A stretch of DNA of 64,000 nt, taken from contig CAWEXB010000011.1 in NCBI GenBank assembly GCA_963812915.1, forward strand, positions 176,593 to 240,592, in the 5' to 3' direction. This DNA comes from JACVRW01 sp963812915 (GTDB lineage: Bacteria; Actinomycetota; Thermoleophilia; Solirubrobacterales; Thermoleophilaceae). Of the stretch, positions 28,212-36,658 are shown in pieces. Numbering within the stretch: the stretch's first letter is position 1; every line of letters starts with the position of its first letter. Under the pieces are notes generated by a model, which searched no databases, was not told where the DNA came from, and was given only the letters and a program-made list of their open reading frames with translations. Made by a program: the position numbers and the translations under genes.

Positions 28212-29063
28212 ATGCCACAGGCCACGCCAACCGAGAGCCCGCGCACGAGGGCCCTCCAGGGCCTCGAGGGAAAGAACGTGCTGGTCACCGGCGGCAGCTC
28301 GGGGATCGGTCAGGCGATCGCGGTGCGGTTCGCGGAGTACGGCGCGAACGTCGCGATCAACTACCTGCGCCGGCCCGAGGAGGCCGCCGACACCGAGGAG
28401 CAGGTGCAGGCCTGCGTCGCGAAGGTCCAGCGCGAGGGGGTGCGCGACGTCCTGGTCGGCGCCGACGTCTCGAACGAGGACGAGGTGGTGCGGATGGTCG
28501 CGGAAGCCGTGGGCCAGCTCGGCGGCATCGACGTCCTCGTCAACAACGCGGGCATCCAGATCTCGCGTCCAAGCAACGAGCTCTCGAGCGACGACTTCGA
28601 CAAGGTCCTCGCGGTGAACCTGCGCGGCGCCTTCATGTGCGCCCGCGAGGCGATCCGACACTGGCTCGACGAGGACAAGCCGGGCTCGATCGTGAACGTC
28701 TCGAGCGTCCACCAGCTGATCCCGAAGCCCGACTACCTCGGCTATTCGGTCAGCAAGGGCGGGATGCAGAACCTCACTCGCACCCTCGCGCTCGAGTACG
28801 CGGGGCGCGGCATCCGCGTGAACGGCGTGGGGCCCGGCGCCACGATCACCCCGATCAACCGCGCCTGGGTCGACGACCCCGAGAAGCGGGCGCAGGTCGA
28901 GGAGCACATCCCGATGCGGCGCGCCGGAACGGCCGACGAGATGGCCGGGGTCACCGCGTTCCTCGCCAGCGACGACGCCGCCTATATCACCGGTCAGACC
29001 CTGTTCGTTGACGGCGGGTTGACGCTGTTCCCGAGCTTCCAGACGCCCTGGTCGTCGGAGTAG
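28212..29063 (+). CDS. SDR oxidoreductase, glucose 1-dehydrogenase type
   Basis: 283 residues. The NAD(P) site is VTGGSSGIGQAIA, with NNAG, then catalytic Ser in IVNVSSVHQL and YSVSKGG (Tyr-x3-Lys), and the C-terminal FLASDDAAYITGQTLFVDGGLTLFP (given as FLASDDAAYITGQ and VDGG blocks). This is the pattern of Bacillus glucose 1-dehydrogenases that oxidise beta-D-glucose to gluconolactone, but SDR substrates vary. A good ribosome-binding site (AAGGAG) precedes ATG 28212. Single gene between the anti-sigma gene and a terminator hairpin. Confidence 0.85.
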   Translation: MPQATPTESPRTRALQGLEGKNVLVTGGSSGIGQAIAVRFAEYGANVAINYLRRPEEAADTEEQVQACVAKVQREGVRDVLVGADVSNEDEVVRMVAEAVGQLGGIDVLVNNAGIQISRPSNELSSDDFDKVLAVNLRGAFMCAREAIRHWLDEDKPGSIVNVSSVHQLIPKPDYLGYSVSKGGMQNLTRTLALEYAGRGIRVNGVGPGATITPINRAWVDDPEKRAQVEEHIPMRRAGTADEMAGVTAFLASDDAAYITGQTLFVDGGLTLFPSFQTPWSSE

Positions 29064-29088
29064 CGGGGACTCTGGGCTCGCTTGGGTT

Positions 29089-29116
29089 CCGGCCGCTGGA
29101 GGTCTCCGGCGGCCGG
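29089..29116. terminator. Hairpin between convergent genes, likely bidirectional terminator
   Basis: CCGGCCGC (29089-29096) pairs with GCGGCCGG (29109-29116) around a 12-base loop that itself can pair GAG with CTC. It fills the gap between the SDR stop (29063) and the stop of the minus-strand membrane protein (29118). Confidence 0.6.
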
Positions 29117-29117
29117 A

Positions 29118-29594
29118 CTAGTGAACGACCACCTTCAGTACGACGACCGCCGCGCCGAACAGGCCGTTGACGAGCCCCATTGCGGCGAGCTCCAGTGGAG
29201 ACAGCCGCTCGCGGCGACCGATCTCGAGACTCCATAGCAGCAGGGCGGCCAGGCCGACCGCGATCGCGAGCCAGACCGCGGTGTCGTCAGACAGCAGTCC
29301 GATCGTGCCCAGCAGGAGCACGGCGATGGACGGGATGAACGCCTGGACCAATGGCCACTCGGCGTAGAACTCGTCTCCGATCTCGGAGCGCGTGAGCCGC
29401 CGGCCGGCGGCGTAGCGCTCCCCGAGCAGGCTCGCGTAGACGTGTGCCAGCCAGAACACGAGCCCGGTCACGAACACGTAGACCGCGACCTCGGTCGTCG
29501 AGAGGTCGTCGTCCTCACTGAACGCCGCGACCAGCGACGTCGCGAGAATGTAGCCGTAGATCGCGCGGGCCAGGTTCGCGGGCTTCGTCCGCAT
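29118..29594 (-). CDS. Polytopic membrane protein of unknown function
   Basis: 158 residues with four to five hydrophobic spans (for example VAVYVFVTGLVFWLAHVYAS and WLAIAVGLAALLLWSLEIG). A cytosolic loop carries RRLTRSEIGDEFYAEWPLVQ, which recurs in a family of actinobacterial orphan membrane proteins. No catalytic motif is seen. It is divergent from the short ORF at 29651. Confidence 0.68.
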   Translation of the reverse strand: MRTKPANLARAIYGYILATSLVAAFSEDDDLSTTEVAVYVFVTGLVFWLAHVYASLLGERYAAGRRLTRSEIGDEFYAEWPLVQAFIPSIAVLLLGTIGLLSDDTAVWLAIAVGLAALLLWSLEIGRRERLSPLELAAMGLVNGLFGAAVVVLKVVVH

Positions 29595-29650
29595 GGGGCC
29601 GACAGGATCAGGAGCGCGCGGCGTAACGGCATCGGTCGACGCTGGACTAC

Positions 29651-29908
29651 ATGTCGCACTGGGGCTATGGCACCGGTTGGGGCGTCGTCCGCGGCCTGCT
29701 CGCCGCCACCGGCATGTCGCCGAGGGCCGCGACGGCCGCGCACTGCGCCGCGATCTACGGCGCCGCCCAGGTCACCCTCCCTGCGCTCGAGATCGCGCCC
29801 CCCGTCGTCTTCTGGCCGAAGGAGGAGATTGCGATCGATGCCTTCCACCACGTGGTCTACGCGGCGAGCTCCGGCCTCGCGTACGAGCTCCTGAACGGCC
29901 GTCGCTAG
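29651..29908 (+). pseudogene. Short membrane-protein fragment, probably the C-terminal half of a longer protein
   Basis: 85 codons: MSHWGYGTGWGVVRGLLAATG, then two hydrophobic helices and IDAFHHVVYAASSGLAYELL. The HWGYG...HHVVYA...LAYELL pattern looks like the second half of a four-span actinobacterial membrane protein. Only 56 bases separate it from the divergent gene at 29594, too little for the missing half. It may be a truncated remnant or a stand-alone short version. Confidence 0.45.
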
Positions 29909-30068
29909 CCGTCGCGCGTCGCGCACTGGTGAGCTCGGGCGGGCCAGGGGGCTGCGTTCCCGACAAGAACCTCCCGACGGACGTCGCCGCCGCAGAACTC
30001 GGGAGGTAGTGCCTCTCCATCAACGACAACCTCCCAAGTTCGCGCTGCGGCAGCCAGTCTGGGCGGGC

Positions 30069-30533
30069 TCACAGCTCTCGCTCGTAGAAGTAGTTGATCG
30101 GGCCGTCGGGCTTGCCTTCGCGATTGCTGAAGCCCAGACTCTCGTAGAGGGCGCGCGCCGCCACGTCGTCCTCGCTGGTACCGAGGTCCATGTGGTCGGC
30201 GCCGTTCTGGCGAGCGAGCTCGATGGCGGCTTCCATCAGCGCCCGCCCGAGCCCGTGGCCCCTTCGCTCGGGGACGACGTAGAGCTCCGCCAGGTAGCAC
30301 TCGAGCGCGCCCGTCCAGATTCCCGGGCGGAATCGGAGCACCGCCAGGCCATGCGGCCCGTCCCCGCCGAGGAGCACCATGGTCTCGTCGCCGGCCAGGA
30401 GCTCCCGGAAGCGCTCGGCAAGAGCCCGCGGCCCGGGCGTGGGCTCGCCGAACTCGCTGTTGAAGTCGTGGAGAAGCCGCCCGATGGTCTCGGCGTCCGC
30501 GACCGTCGCGGAGCGTACCGAGAGCTCCGCCAC
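30069..30533 (-). CDS. GNAT family N-acetyltransferase
   Basis: 154 residues. SVRSATVADAETIGRLL starts the fold, the acetyl-CoA loop is VPERRGHGLGRALMEAAIEL, and the C-terminus has LGTSEDDVAARALYESLGF. It directly abuts the sigma factor gene upstream on the same strand (stop at 30534, start at 30533), making it the last gene of the MFS-sigma operon. The acceptor substrate is unknown. Confidence 0.88.
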   Translation of the reverse strand: MAELSVRSATVADAETIGRLLHDFNSEFGEPTPGPRALAERFRELLAGDETMVLLGGDGPHGLAVLRFRPGIWTGALECYLAELYVVPERRGHGLGRALMEAAIELARQNGADHMDLGTSEDDVAARALYESLGFSNREGKPDGPINYFYEREL

Positions 30534-31574
30534 CTACGGCTCGACCTCGTCGGGCAGACCGAAGTACTCAAAGGGGTTGGGAGTGCGGAAGGCGATGATC
30601 TCCCCGATACTGGCACCGCGCAGGGTGATCACGTTGACACCGTGCGGCGCGAACCGCCCCCGCCCGGGGTCCCAGATGTAGTGACCGAATGCCAGCTGCC
30701 CGTTCGCGCGGGTCGGAAGGAGGCGCCAGCGCTCCTTCGAAGCGAAGGGCCGGGCCCTCAGGAACGTCGCGACAGCCTCACGGCCCCCGTACCAGCTCGG
30801 CGCCGGGGGCATCGCGATGGTGGCGTCCTCGGCCAGCATGGCGACGACCGCATCCACGTCGCCGCGCTCCCAGGCGTCCACGTAGTCCGCCACGATGCGG
30901 CGGACGCGCTCATCGCCGAGCGATCGCAGCGTGTCCTGCTGGCTTCGCTCCGGGAGCCGCTCGTCGACCGTCTTGTGCGCGCGCTGGAGCGCGCTGTACA
31001 CCGACGCCGGCGTGGTGTCGAGCGCCTCGGCCACCTCGCCGCCCGAGAAGCCGAGCACCTCCCGAAGGATCAGCACGGCCCGCTGCCGCGCCGGCAGATG
31101 CTGCAGTGCCGCAACGAAGGCCAGCTCGACGCTCTCGCGCTGCTCGTAGCGGGCGTCGGGCCCCGCGAGCCCGTCCGCGAGCCCCAGCGCCTCGTCCGGG
31201 TAGGGCTGCACCCAGACCGATTCGGCGAGCGGTTCGTCGGGCCGGTCGTGGGGATCGGCCGCCGGGCCGTAATCGATCGGTAGCACTCGCCGCGGTCGCC
31301 GCTCGATCGCCTTCAGGCAGGCGTTGGTGGCGATCCGGTAGAGCCACGAGCGAAACGAGCTTCGGCCCTCGAACCGCGGAAGCCCACGCCAGGCGCCGAG
31401 CAGCGCCTCTTGGAGGGCGTCCTCGGCGTCCGGGACCGAGCCGAGCATCCGGTAACAGTGGGCGTGCAGCTCGGTGCGGTGCGGCGCCACGAGCCTGCCG
31501 AATGCCTCCTCGTCGCCCCCTCGGGCGGCCTCGAGCTGCTCTCGCTCGCTCACCCGGCCCACCTCACCCGTCAC
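30534..31574 (-). CDS. ECF-type sigma factor with C-terminal SnoaL-like domain (SigX5/SigJ-like)
   Basis: 346 residues. Region 2 is DEEAFGRLVAPHRTELHAHC to SFRSWLYRIATNACLKAIE; region 4 is FVAALQHLPARQRAVLILREV and GEVAEALDTTPASVYSALQRA (each block separate). The last 130 residues (VADYVDAWERGDVDAVVAMLAED, PPAPSWYGG) form a SnoaL/NTF2-like domain, the fused regulatory domain that replaces a separate anti-sigma in these groups. Its start lies inside the end of the VOC gene (11-base overlap), so expression is coupled to the operon. Confidence 0.9.
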   Translation of the reverse strand: MTGEVGRVSEREQLEAARGGDEEAFGRLVAPHRTELHAHCYRMLGSVPDAEDALQEALLGAWRGLPRFEGRSSFRSWLYRIATNACLKAIERRPRRVLPIDYGPAADPHDRPDEPLAESVWVQPYPDEALGLADGLAGPDARYEQRESVELAFVAALQHLPARQRAVLILREVLGFSGGEVAEALDTTPASVYSALQRAHKTVDERLPERSQQDTLRSLGDERVRRIVADYVDAWERGDVDAVVAMLAEDATIAMPPAPSWYGGREAVATFLRARPFASKERWRLLPTRANGQLAFGHYIWDPGRGRFAPHGVNVITLRGASIGEIIAFRTPNPFEYFGLPDEVEP

Positions 31575-31926
31575 GCCGGCCCTTCGGCTGCCAGAGGGCT
31601 ATCTCGCCGCCCTCGGGCGTGCCGACGACGCTGCGCCAACCCGCCGGGCCCTCGCGGGGTTCCAGCAGCACCGAGGCCCCGAGCCGGCGCGCCGTCCCTG
31701 TGGCTTCCCCGATCTCGTCGACCTCCACGTACGGGAGCCACACCGGCCGCGCGGTGCCGCACTCGACGATGCCGCCACCGAAACCGGCGCCGAGCTCGAA
31801 CGCGTGATAGGAGCCGGAGTGAACCTCGATCCGCTCCGGGCGCCAGTCCAGAAGCCGCGAGTAGAAGGCGCTGGCACGCGTCAGATCGCCGGTGTGCAGC
31901 TCGAGATGGACGACGGGGCTAGCCAT
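31564..31926 (-). CDS. VOC (glyoxalase/bleomycin resistance) family protein
   Basis: 120 residues, a two-module VOC fold: VVHLELHTGDLTRASAFYSRLL and a second half, PYVEVDEIGEATGTARRLG, ending in VVGTPEGGEIALWQPK. The metal-site His (VHLELH) is kept. Overlaps the monooxygenase-like gene by 8 bases and the sigma factor gene by 11, so it is firmly in the operon. Many such operons deal with reactive or toxic small molecules; the actual ligand is unknown. Confidence 0.85.
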   Translation of the reverse strand: MASPVVHLELHTGDLTRASAFYSRLLDWRPERIEVHSGSYHAFELGAGFGGGIVECGTARPVWLPYVEVDEIGEATGTARRLGASVLLEPREGPAGWRSVVGTPEGGEIALWQPKGRRDG

Positions 31927-32227
31927 CGAAGAGACGGAAGGAGCCGACCTCGCTGAGCGCGGTGGCGGCCGGCGCCTCGTCGCAGCGGTCGCCGATGTTC
32001 TCCTGGAACCGTCCGAACGCCCTCACCTCCGACAACGGGTTGTGCCCGTCCTCGGTCTCGATCGACGCGAGGTGAACGAAGCTGACGTTGTCGTCCAGCC
32101 GAAACGTCGCATAGCGAAGCCCTTCGGGCCTGGTGCGGCGCAGCTCCTCGTACACGGCGCGGACGAGCTCCTCGTTCTCCTGTGCCCGGTCGGGCTTGAC
32201 CTTGTAGCGGACCATGACCTGTTTCAT
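31919..32227 (-). CDS. Small antibiotic-biosynthesis-monooxygenase-like (dimeric alpha-beta barrel) protein
   Basis: 102 residues beginning MKQVMVRYKVKPDRAQENEELV, with the strand YATFRLDDNVSFVHLAS and helix SEVRAFGRFQENIGDRC. The pattern matches ABM/EthD-type ferredoxin-like dimers. A textbook ribosome-binding site (AAGGAGGT, 32233-32240 on the minus strand) precedes the ATG. It lies between the efflux pump and VOC genes. Catalytic role unproven. Confidence 0.7.
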   Translation of the reverse strand: MKQVMVRYKVKPDRAQENEELVRAVYEELRRTRPEGLRYATFRLDDNVSFVHLASIETEDGHNPLSEVRAFGRFQENIGDRCDEAPAATALSEVGSFRLFDG

Positions 32228-32247
32228 TGCGTGACCTCCTTCAGTCC

Positions 32248-33675
32248 TCAGTTTCCGCCTTCGGCCTCGAGCGCCGGGGCCGCGCGCGCGAGCCCGCGCT
32301 CGGTCGCTTCCCTGTGGCCGGGCAGCGCCAGGCCGGCGACCGCGCCGGCAAGCGAGAGCGCCGCCGCGACGCCGATCGCCGCCGCGAACCCGTCGGTGAA
32401 CGCGGCCGCCGACACGTAACCGCCGGCGCCGGCGAACACCGCCACTGCCACCGCGATTCCAAACACGCCGCCGAGCTCGCGCATCATGCTGTTGGCGCCC
32501 GCCGCCTTCCCGACCGCCTCGAGTGCGACCGACCCGAGGACGGAGTTCTGCCCGGAGGGGATCGCCATCGAGACGCCGACGCCCGCGACGATCAGCGGGG
32601 CCACGAGCTCACCGTACGCCATGTCCGGCTCGGCAATCACGGCGATCCATGCCAGCCCAACCGCCTGGAGGAGCAGCCCACCGACCATGAACGGCCGCTC
32701 GCCGATTCGGTCGACGAGGTTGCCCACGATGGGCGCCACGGTGATGAAGGTGGCGGTCCAGGGAAGCAGCCGGAGCCCCGCGTCGAGCGGTCCGTAGCCG
32801 AGCACGGTCTGGAGCAGCTGCGCGAAGAAGAAGACGCCGGTGAACAGCGATGCGAACGTGAAGAAGATCGCCGCATTCCCGCCGGTGAACGCCCGAGAGC
32901 GGAAGAAGCCCATCGGCAGCATCGGCTCCCGCGCGCGCAGCTCCCAGGCGATGAAGGCCGCTACCAACAGAACCCCCGCCGCGAGCGTCCCGACCACTTC
33001 GAGGCTGTCCCAGCCGGCCGCGTTCCCGCGCACGAGTCCCCACACGATTCCGAAGGCGCCGCCCGTCACGAGCGCGAGCCCACCGATGTCGAGACCGGTG
33101 TCCGACCCGAAGCTCTCCCTCATCCTCGTCAGCACGAGCGGGGCGGCGAGCAGTCCGATCGGGACGTTGAGCCAGAAGATCCACTCCCAGTCGATGCCCT
33201 CGACCACGGCGCCGCCGACTAGGGGGCCGCTGGCAACCGAGATCCCGGTTATCGCGCTGAAGATCCCGATCGCCGCTCCCCGCCGCTCCGGCGGGAACGC
33301 CGCGCTCAGGAGCGCCAGGGCCAGCGTCAGCAGCAGCGCCGCGCCGAACCCCTGGACGGCGCGCGCCCCGATCAACCAGCCGACGCTGGGCGCAACCGCG
33401 CAGGCCGCCGACGCCGCCGTGAACAGCACGAGGCCCGCGGCGTAGAGCCGCCGTCGCCCGTATCGGTCGCCCAGCGCCGCCGCGGGGATGAGCAACACGG
33501 CGAAGCTCAGGTTGTAGGCGTTCACCGTCCACTCGAGCTGCTCGACCGAGGCGCCCAGGTCGAGCCGGATCGTGTTCAGCGCCGTCGACACCACCAGCGT
33601 GTCGAGCGCCGCCATCAAGGACCCGATGCCGGTCAGGGCGATGACCCAGCCCCTCGCGCCTCTCGTCGAGTTCAT
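32248..33675 (-). CDS. MFS transporter, DHA2 drug:H+ antiporter family
   Basis: 475 residues, about 14 spans. Motifs are AALDTLVVSTALNTIRLDLG (D1), ALGDRYGRRRLYAAG (A), ARAVQGFGAALLLTL (B) and SGPLVGGAVVEGIDWEWIFW (C). The ATG at 33675 has a strong ribosome-binding site, GGAGGCGGAC, right upstream; an ATG 27 bases earlier lacks one. It is the first gene of a five-gene minus-strand operon (pump, ABM-like, VOC, sigma factor, GNAT). It probably exports a toxic compound to which the sigma factor responds. Confidence 0.9.
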   Translation of the reverse strand: MNSTRGARGWVIALTGIGSLMAALDTLVVSTALNTIRLDLGASVEQLEWTVNAYNLSFAVLLIPAAALGDRYGRRRLYAAGLVLFTAASAACAVAPSVGWLIGARAVQGFGAALLLTLALALLSAAFPPERRGAAIGIFSAITGISVASGPLVGGAVVEGIDWEWIFWLNVPIGLLAAPLVLTRMRESFGSDTGLDIGGLALVTGGAFGIVWGLVRGNAAGWDSLEVVGTLAAGVLLVAAFIAWELRAREPMLPMGFFRSRAFTGGNAAIFFTFASLFTGVFFFAQLLQTVLGYGPLDAGLRLLPWTATFITVAPIVGNLVDRIGERPFMVGGLLLQAVGLAWIAVIAEPDMAYGELVAPLIVAGVGVSMAIPSGQNSVLGSVALEAVGKAAGANSMMRELGGVFGIAVAVAVFAGAGGYVSAAAFTDGFAAAIGVAAALSLAGAVAGLALPGHREATERGLARAAPALEAEGGN

Positions 33676-33766
33676 GTCCGCCTCCAGTCGCCGTGTTTTC
33701 AATAGAGATCCGGTGGGGTTCCGGAATCCATCGCTCGGCGAGCGACTTCGCGGACGCGGCTGTCAG

Positions 33767-33916
33767 TCAGGCGTGAGCCGGCGCCTGCTGCTCCCTCCAG
33801 GCGGCGCGGGCCTCGGCGGTGGTGGCGTCGAAGTCGGCCTTCGTCTCCGCGAAGAGCTCCGCGAGATCCGCCCATAGCTGCTCCGGGGAGGGGCGGCCCC
33901 AGAACCAGTAGCTCAC
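33767..33916 (-). CDS. Possible 49-residue small protein
   Basis: GTG at 33916 on the minus strand reads SYWFWGRPSPEQLWADLAEL, then FAETKADFDATTAEARAAW and a TGA at 33767. The mix of aromatic N-terminus and amphipathic charged helix looks like coding sequence rather than noise. No ribosome-binding site is evident and no family is recognised. It lies in the 260-base gap between the MFS and ZIP-like genes. Confidence 0.35.
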   Translation of the reverse strand: MSYWFWGRPSPEQLWADLAELFAETKADFDATTAEARAAWREQQAPAHA

Positions 33917-33958
33917 TAGTGGGCTAGTCCGGTTCGCCCACGAGCCGTTACGCGCGCC

Positions 33959-34695
33959 TCAGCTCAGCAGGTAGCCGGCCGCGAAGCCCGCCACGGTTGC
34001 GGTCGCCACCAGGCGACTCACCTCCTCGAAGGCATGCGGAACCACTGCGATCGTGATGACCGCCAGCACCGCGCCCGCCGCGATCGCCTGCGCGGTGCCG
34101 ATCAGCTCCGGGGAGGCGTCGGCCAGCACGGTGCCCCCGAGCACGGTGGCCAGAGCGAGCATGAGGCCGATGCCGCCGAGCAGCCGGATCGCGAAGCCGG
34201 GCGTGCGCCCGCCGGCGATGATCGGCTGCGCCGCGCCGTAGGACTCCGTCAGGTTGCCGACCAGGATGCCGGCGAGCAGTGCAGCTCCGACCTCGCCCTC
34301 GGCGATGGTCAGACCAGGGCCACCGACTCGGGCACGCCGTCGATGAAGATGCCCGCCGCGATGGACTCGCCGCGAGCAAGCTCGGCGGGCATTTCCATGC
34401 GGTGCCCGACGGCGGCGGCATGCATCATGCGCCGCGTCTCGCTGCGCTCCGCGTTGCGGTCGACCCACGCATCGGCGCCGACATAGAGCGCGGTGCCCGC
34501 GGCCAGACCGGCCGCGGTGAGGGCCACGCCGGCCTGGGCGTCCGCCTCCGGGACGAGCTCGAGCGCGACCGCCGCGAACAGCACACCGCCGCCAAAGACG
34601 GTGAGGGTGGCAGCGACGCGCTCCGACAACCGGACCCGAGCCGCGGCGACGGCACCGGCCAGAAGGCTCAGCGCGACTACCAGCCCCCACCCAAT
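33959..34695 (-). CDS. ZIP-like metal permease (one frameshift, start unresolved)
   Basis: Two frames join near 34310. The N-terminal part has LVVALSLLAGAVAAARVRLS and GGGVLFAAVALELVPEAD; the C-terminal part has GLTIAEGEVGAALLAGILVGNLTES and ends FAAGYLLS. The segment FIDGVPESVALGL across the join resembles the metal-binding H-N-x-P-E-G helix of ZIP transporters, with Asp and Ser in place of His and Gly, so metal specificity is doubtful. About eight spans. No good start codon lies after the GH15 stop (34713); an ATT at 34695 or another base error are options. Confidence 0.6.
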
Positions 34696-34712
34696 GGAGG
34701 GGCCGAGGTTCG

Positions 34713-36601
34713 CTACCGGGTCGTCCCCCGGGCCTTGTCGATCTCGTACGCGGCGGTGATCAGGCCGATATGGCTGAAGGCCTGGGGGAAGTTGCCGAGC
34801 AGCTCGTCGTTCTTCGTGTCGATCTCCTCGGCCAGCAGTCCGAGGTCGTTGGCATAGGCCACGAGGCTGTCGAACAGCTTCTCGGCACGGTCGACCTCGC
34901 CGGCCTTGGCGAGGCACGAGACGAGCCAGAACGAGCAGATCACGAACGTGCCCTCCTCGCCGCTGAGGCCGTCGGCGCCCTCGCCCCTCGTCCGTGCGGT
35001 AGCGGAGCACGAGCCCGTCCTCGGTGAGGTCGGCGGCGATCGCCTCGATCGTAGAGCGCATGCGCTCGTCGGTGGCGGGCAGGAAGCCGAGTATCGGCAT
35101 CAAGAGCTGCGAAGCGTCCAGCTCGTCGGAGTCGAACGACTGGGCGAAGGCGCGCCGCGATTCGCTCCAGCCGCGCTCGAGCACGGCGGCGCGGATCTCG
35201 TCACGCGCCGCGCTCCACTCCTCGACCTTGGCGTGCATGCCCAGCCGCGGAGCGAGCCGGACCGCCCGATCCAGGGCGACCCAGCACAGGACCTTGGAGG
35301 CCAGGTGGTGGCGCGGCTCGCCGCGCATCTCCCACATGCCCTGGCCGGTCTCCTTCCAGCGCCGCGCGGCGGTGTCCGCGAGGTCCGCCACGAACGCCTG
35401 GATCTCGGGGTGCAGCTCGCCCAGCTTCTCGCGGTAGAGCCAGATCGAGTTGAGCAGCTCGCCGTAGACGTCGAGCTGTGTCTGGCCCCAGGCGCCGTTG
35501 CCCACGCGCGCCGGCCGCGAGTCGCGCCAGCCCCTCAGGTGCGGCAGCTCACGCTCCGTGAGGTCGTGCTCGCCGGCGATTCCGTACATGATCTGCAGCG
35601 ACCCCTGGCCGGCCCGGCCGCCCGCCGAGCTGGTCATGAACGAGACGAAGTCCTCCGCCTCGTCCGAGCAGGCGCCGACGTAGAGCGCCTCGAGCGTGAG
35701 GCTCGAGTCGCGGATCCAGGAGAAGCGGTAGTCCCAGTTGCGCTCGCCGCCGACCGTCTCGGGCAGCGACGTCGTAGGGGCCGCCACGATCGCGCCCGTC
35801 GGCCGGTAGGTGAGGCCCTTCAGCACGCGCGAGCTGTGACGAACGACGTCCCTGTGCGGGCCCTCGTAGATGTCGTGGTCGGCCTCCCAGGACCGCCACG
35901 CCTCGGCCGTGTCGGCGATTCGCTCGGCCACCTCGTCCGCCGGCGTGGGCTCGGGCTGCGTCCGGGCCTCGAGCGGCAGCCAGCGCAGCGCAAAGCCGGC
36001 GCGCTCCCCGCCGCCGAGCGTGAACGAGGCGCGAATCGTCGACTCGCCGTCGACCTCGAGCGGCACGCCGGTCCGGAGGCGCAGCGGGCTGGTGCCGCCG
36101 AACTTGCGCGCGCCGTCGTCGAGCAGCCGGATGAGCGGGCGGTAGAGGCCGTACTCGGGCCGCACCGCCTGCTCCATCTCGAGCTCGACGCTCCCGGAGG
36201 CGCACTCCGACCGAGCGCAGCACCTCGTGCGGCGCGTCGTAGCCGAGATCGTGGCCGCGCTGGCCGGGGGCGAAGGCCATCGCGTCGGTCAGCCGAACGA
36301 CACCCGTGTCCGTCGTGAACGTGGTCTCGATCACGAGCGTGCCCGGGAGGTAACGACGCTCGGTCGAGAACGGCCCGCGCGGGCGAATGGACCAGTGCCC
36401 AGCCGCGGGGTCGAGGATGCGGGCGAAGATCGAGGCGCTGTCGTACCGCGGCAGGCAGAGCCAGTCGATCGAGCCGTAGCGGTCGACGAGCGCCGCGGAG
36501 TTGCAGTCGGCCAGCAGGCCGTAGTCGGCGATCGGCCGGAAGTCCTTCGAAGCTGTATCGCTCTCGCTCGGGCCAGGAGTGATGGTCGTGCTCTCGCTCA
36601 T
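34713..36601 (-). CDS. Glycoside hydrolase family 15 (glucoamylase/trehalase-like), two frameshifts
   Basis: N-terminal beta-sandwich: FRPIADYGLLADCNSAALVD and GSIDWLCLPRYDSASIF. The (alpha/alpha)6 catalytic domain has NWDYRFSWIRDSSLTLEALY, NGAWGQTQLDVYGELL, and the catalytic Glu region GMWEMRGEPRHHLASKVLCW. Frame breaks lie near 36195 and 34985; the C-terminus (SFWLVSCLAKAGEVDRAEKLF, LLGNFPQAFSHIGLI) is in the third segment. Joined, it is about 625 residues, standard for bacterial GH15. Actinobacterial members of this type hydrolyse trehalose or alpha-glucans, which would balance the trehalose synthases at 57-59 kb. Confidence 0.87.
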
Positions 36602-36658
36602 GCAGGCTGGGTCCCCGAACCTCGGCCGACGTTACACCGCGAGCGGGGCGGGCGGGTC

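Noticed and set aside
29909..30068. Inverted repeats around GGGAGGT/ACCTCCC as a regulatory element
   Set aside because: The matches are short and irregular, with no position relative to a start codon that would support a site.
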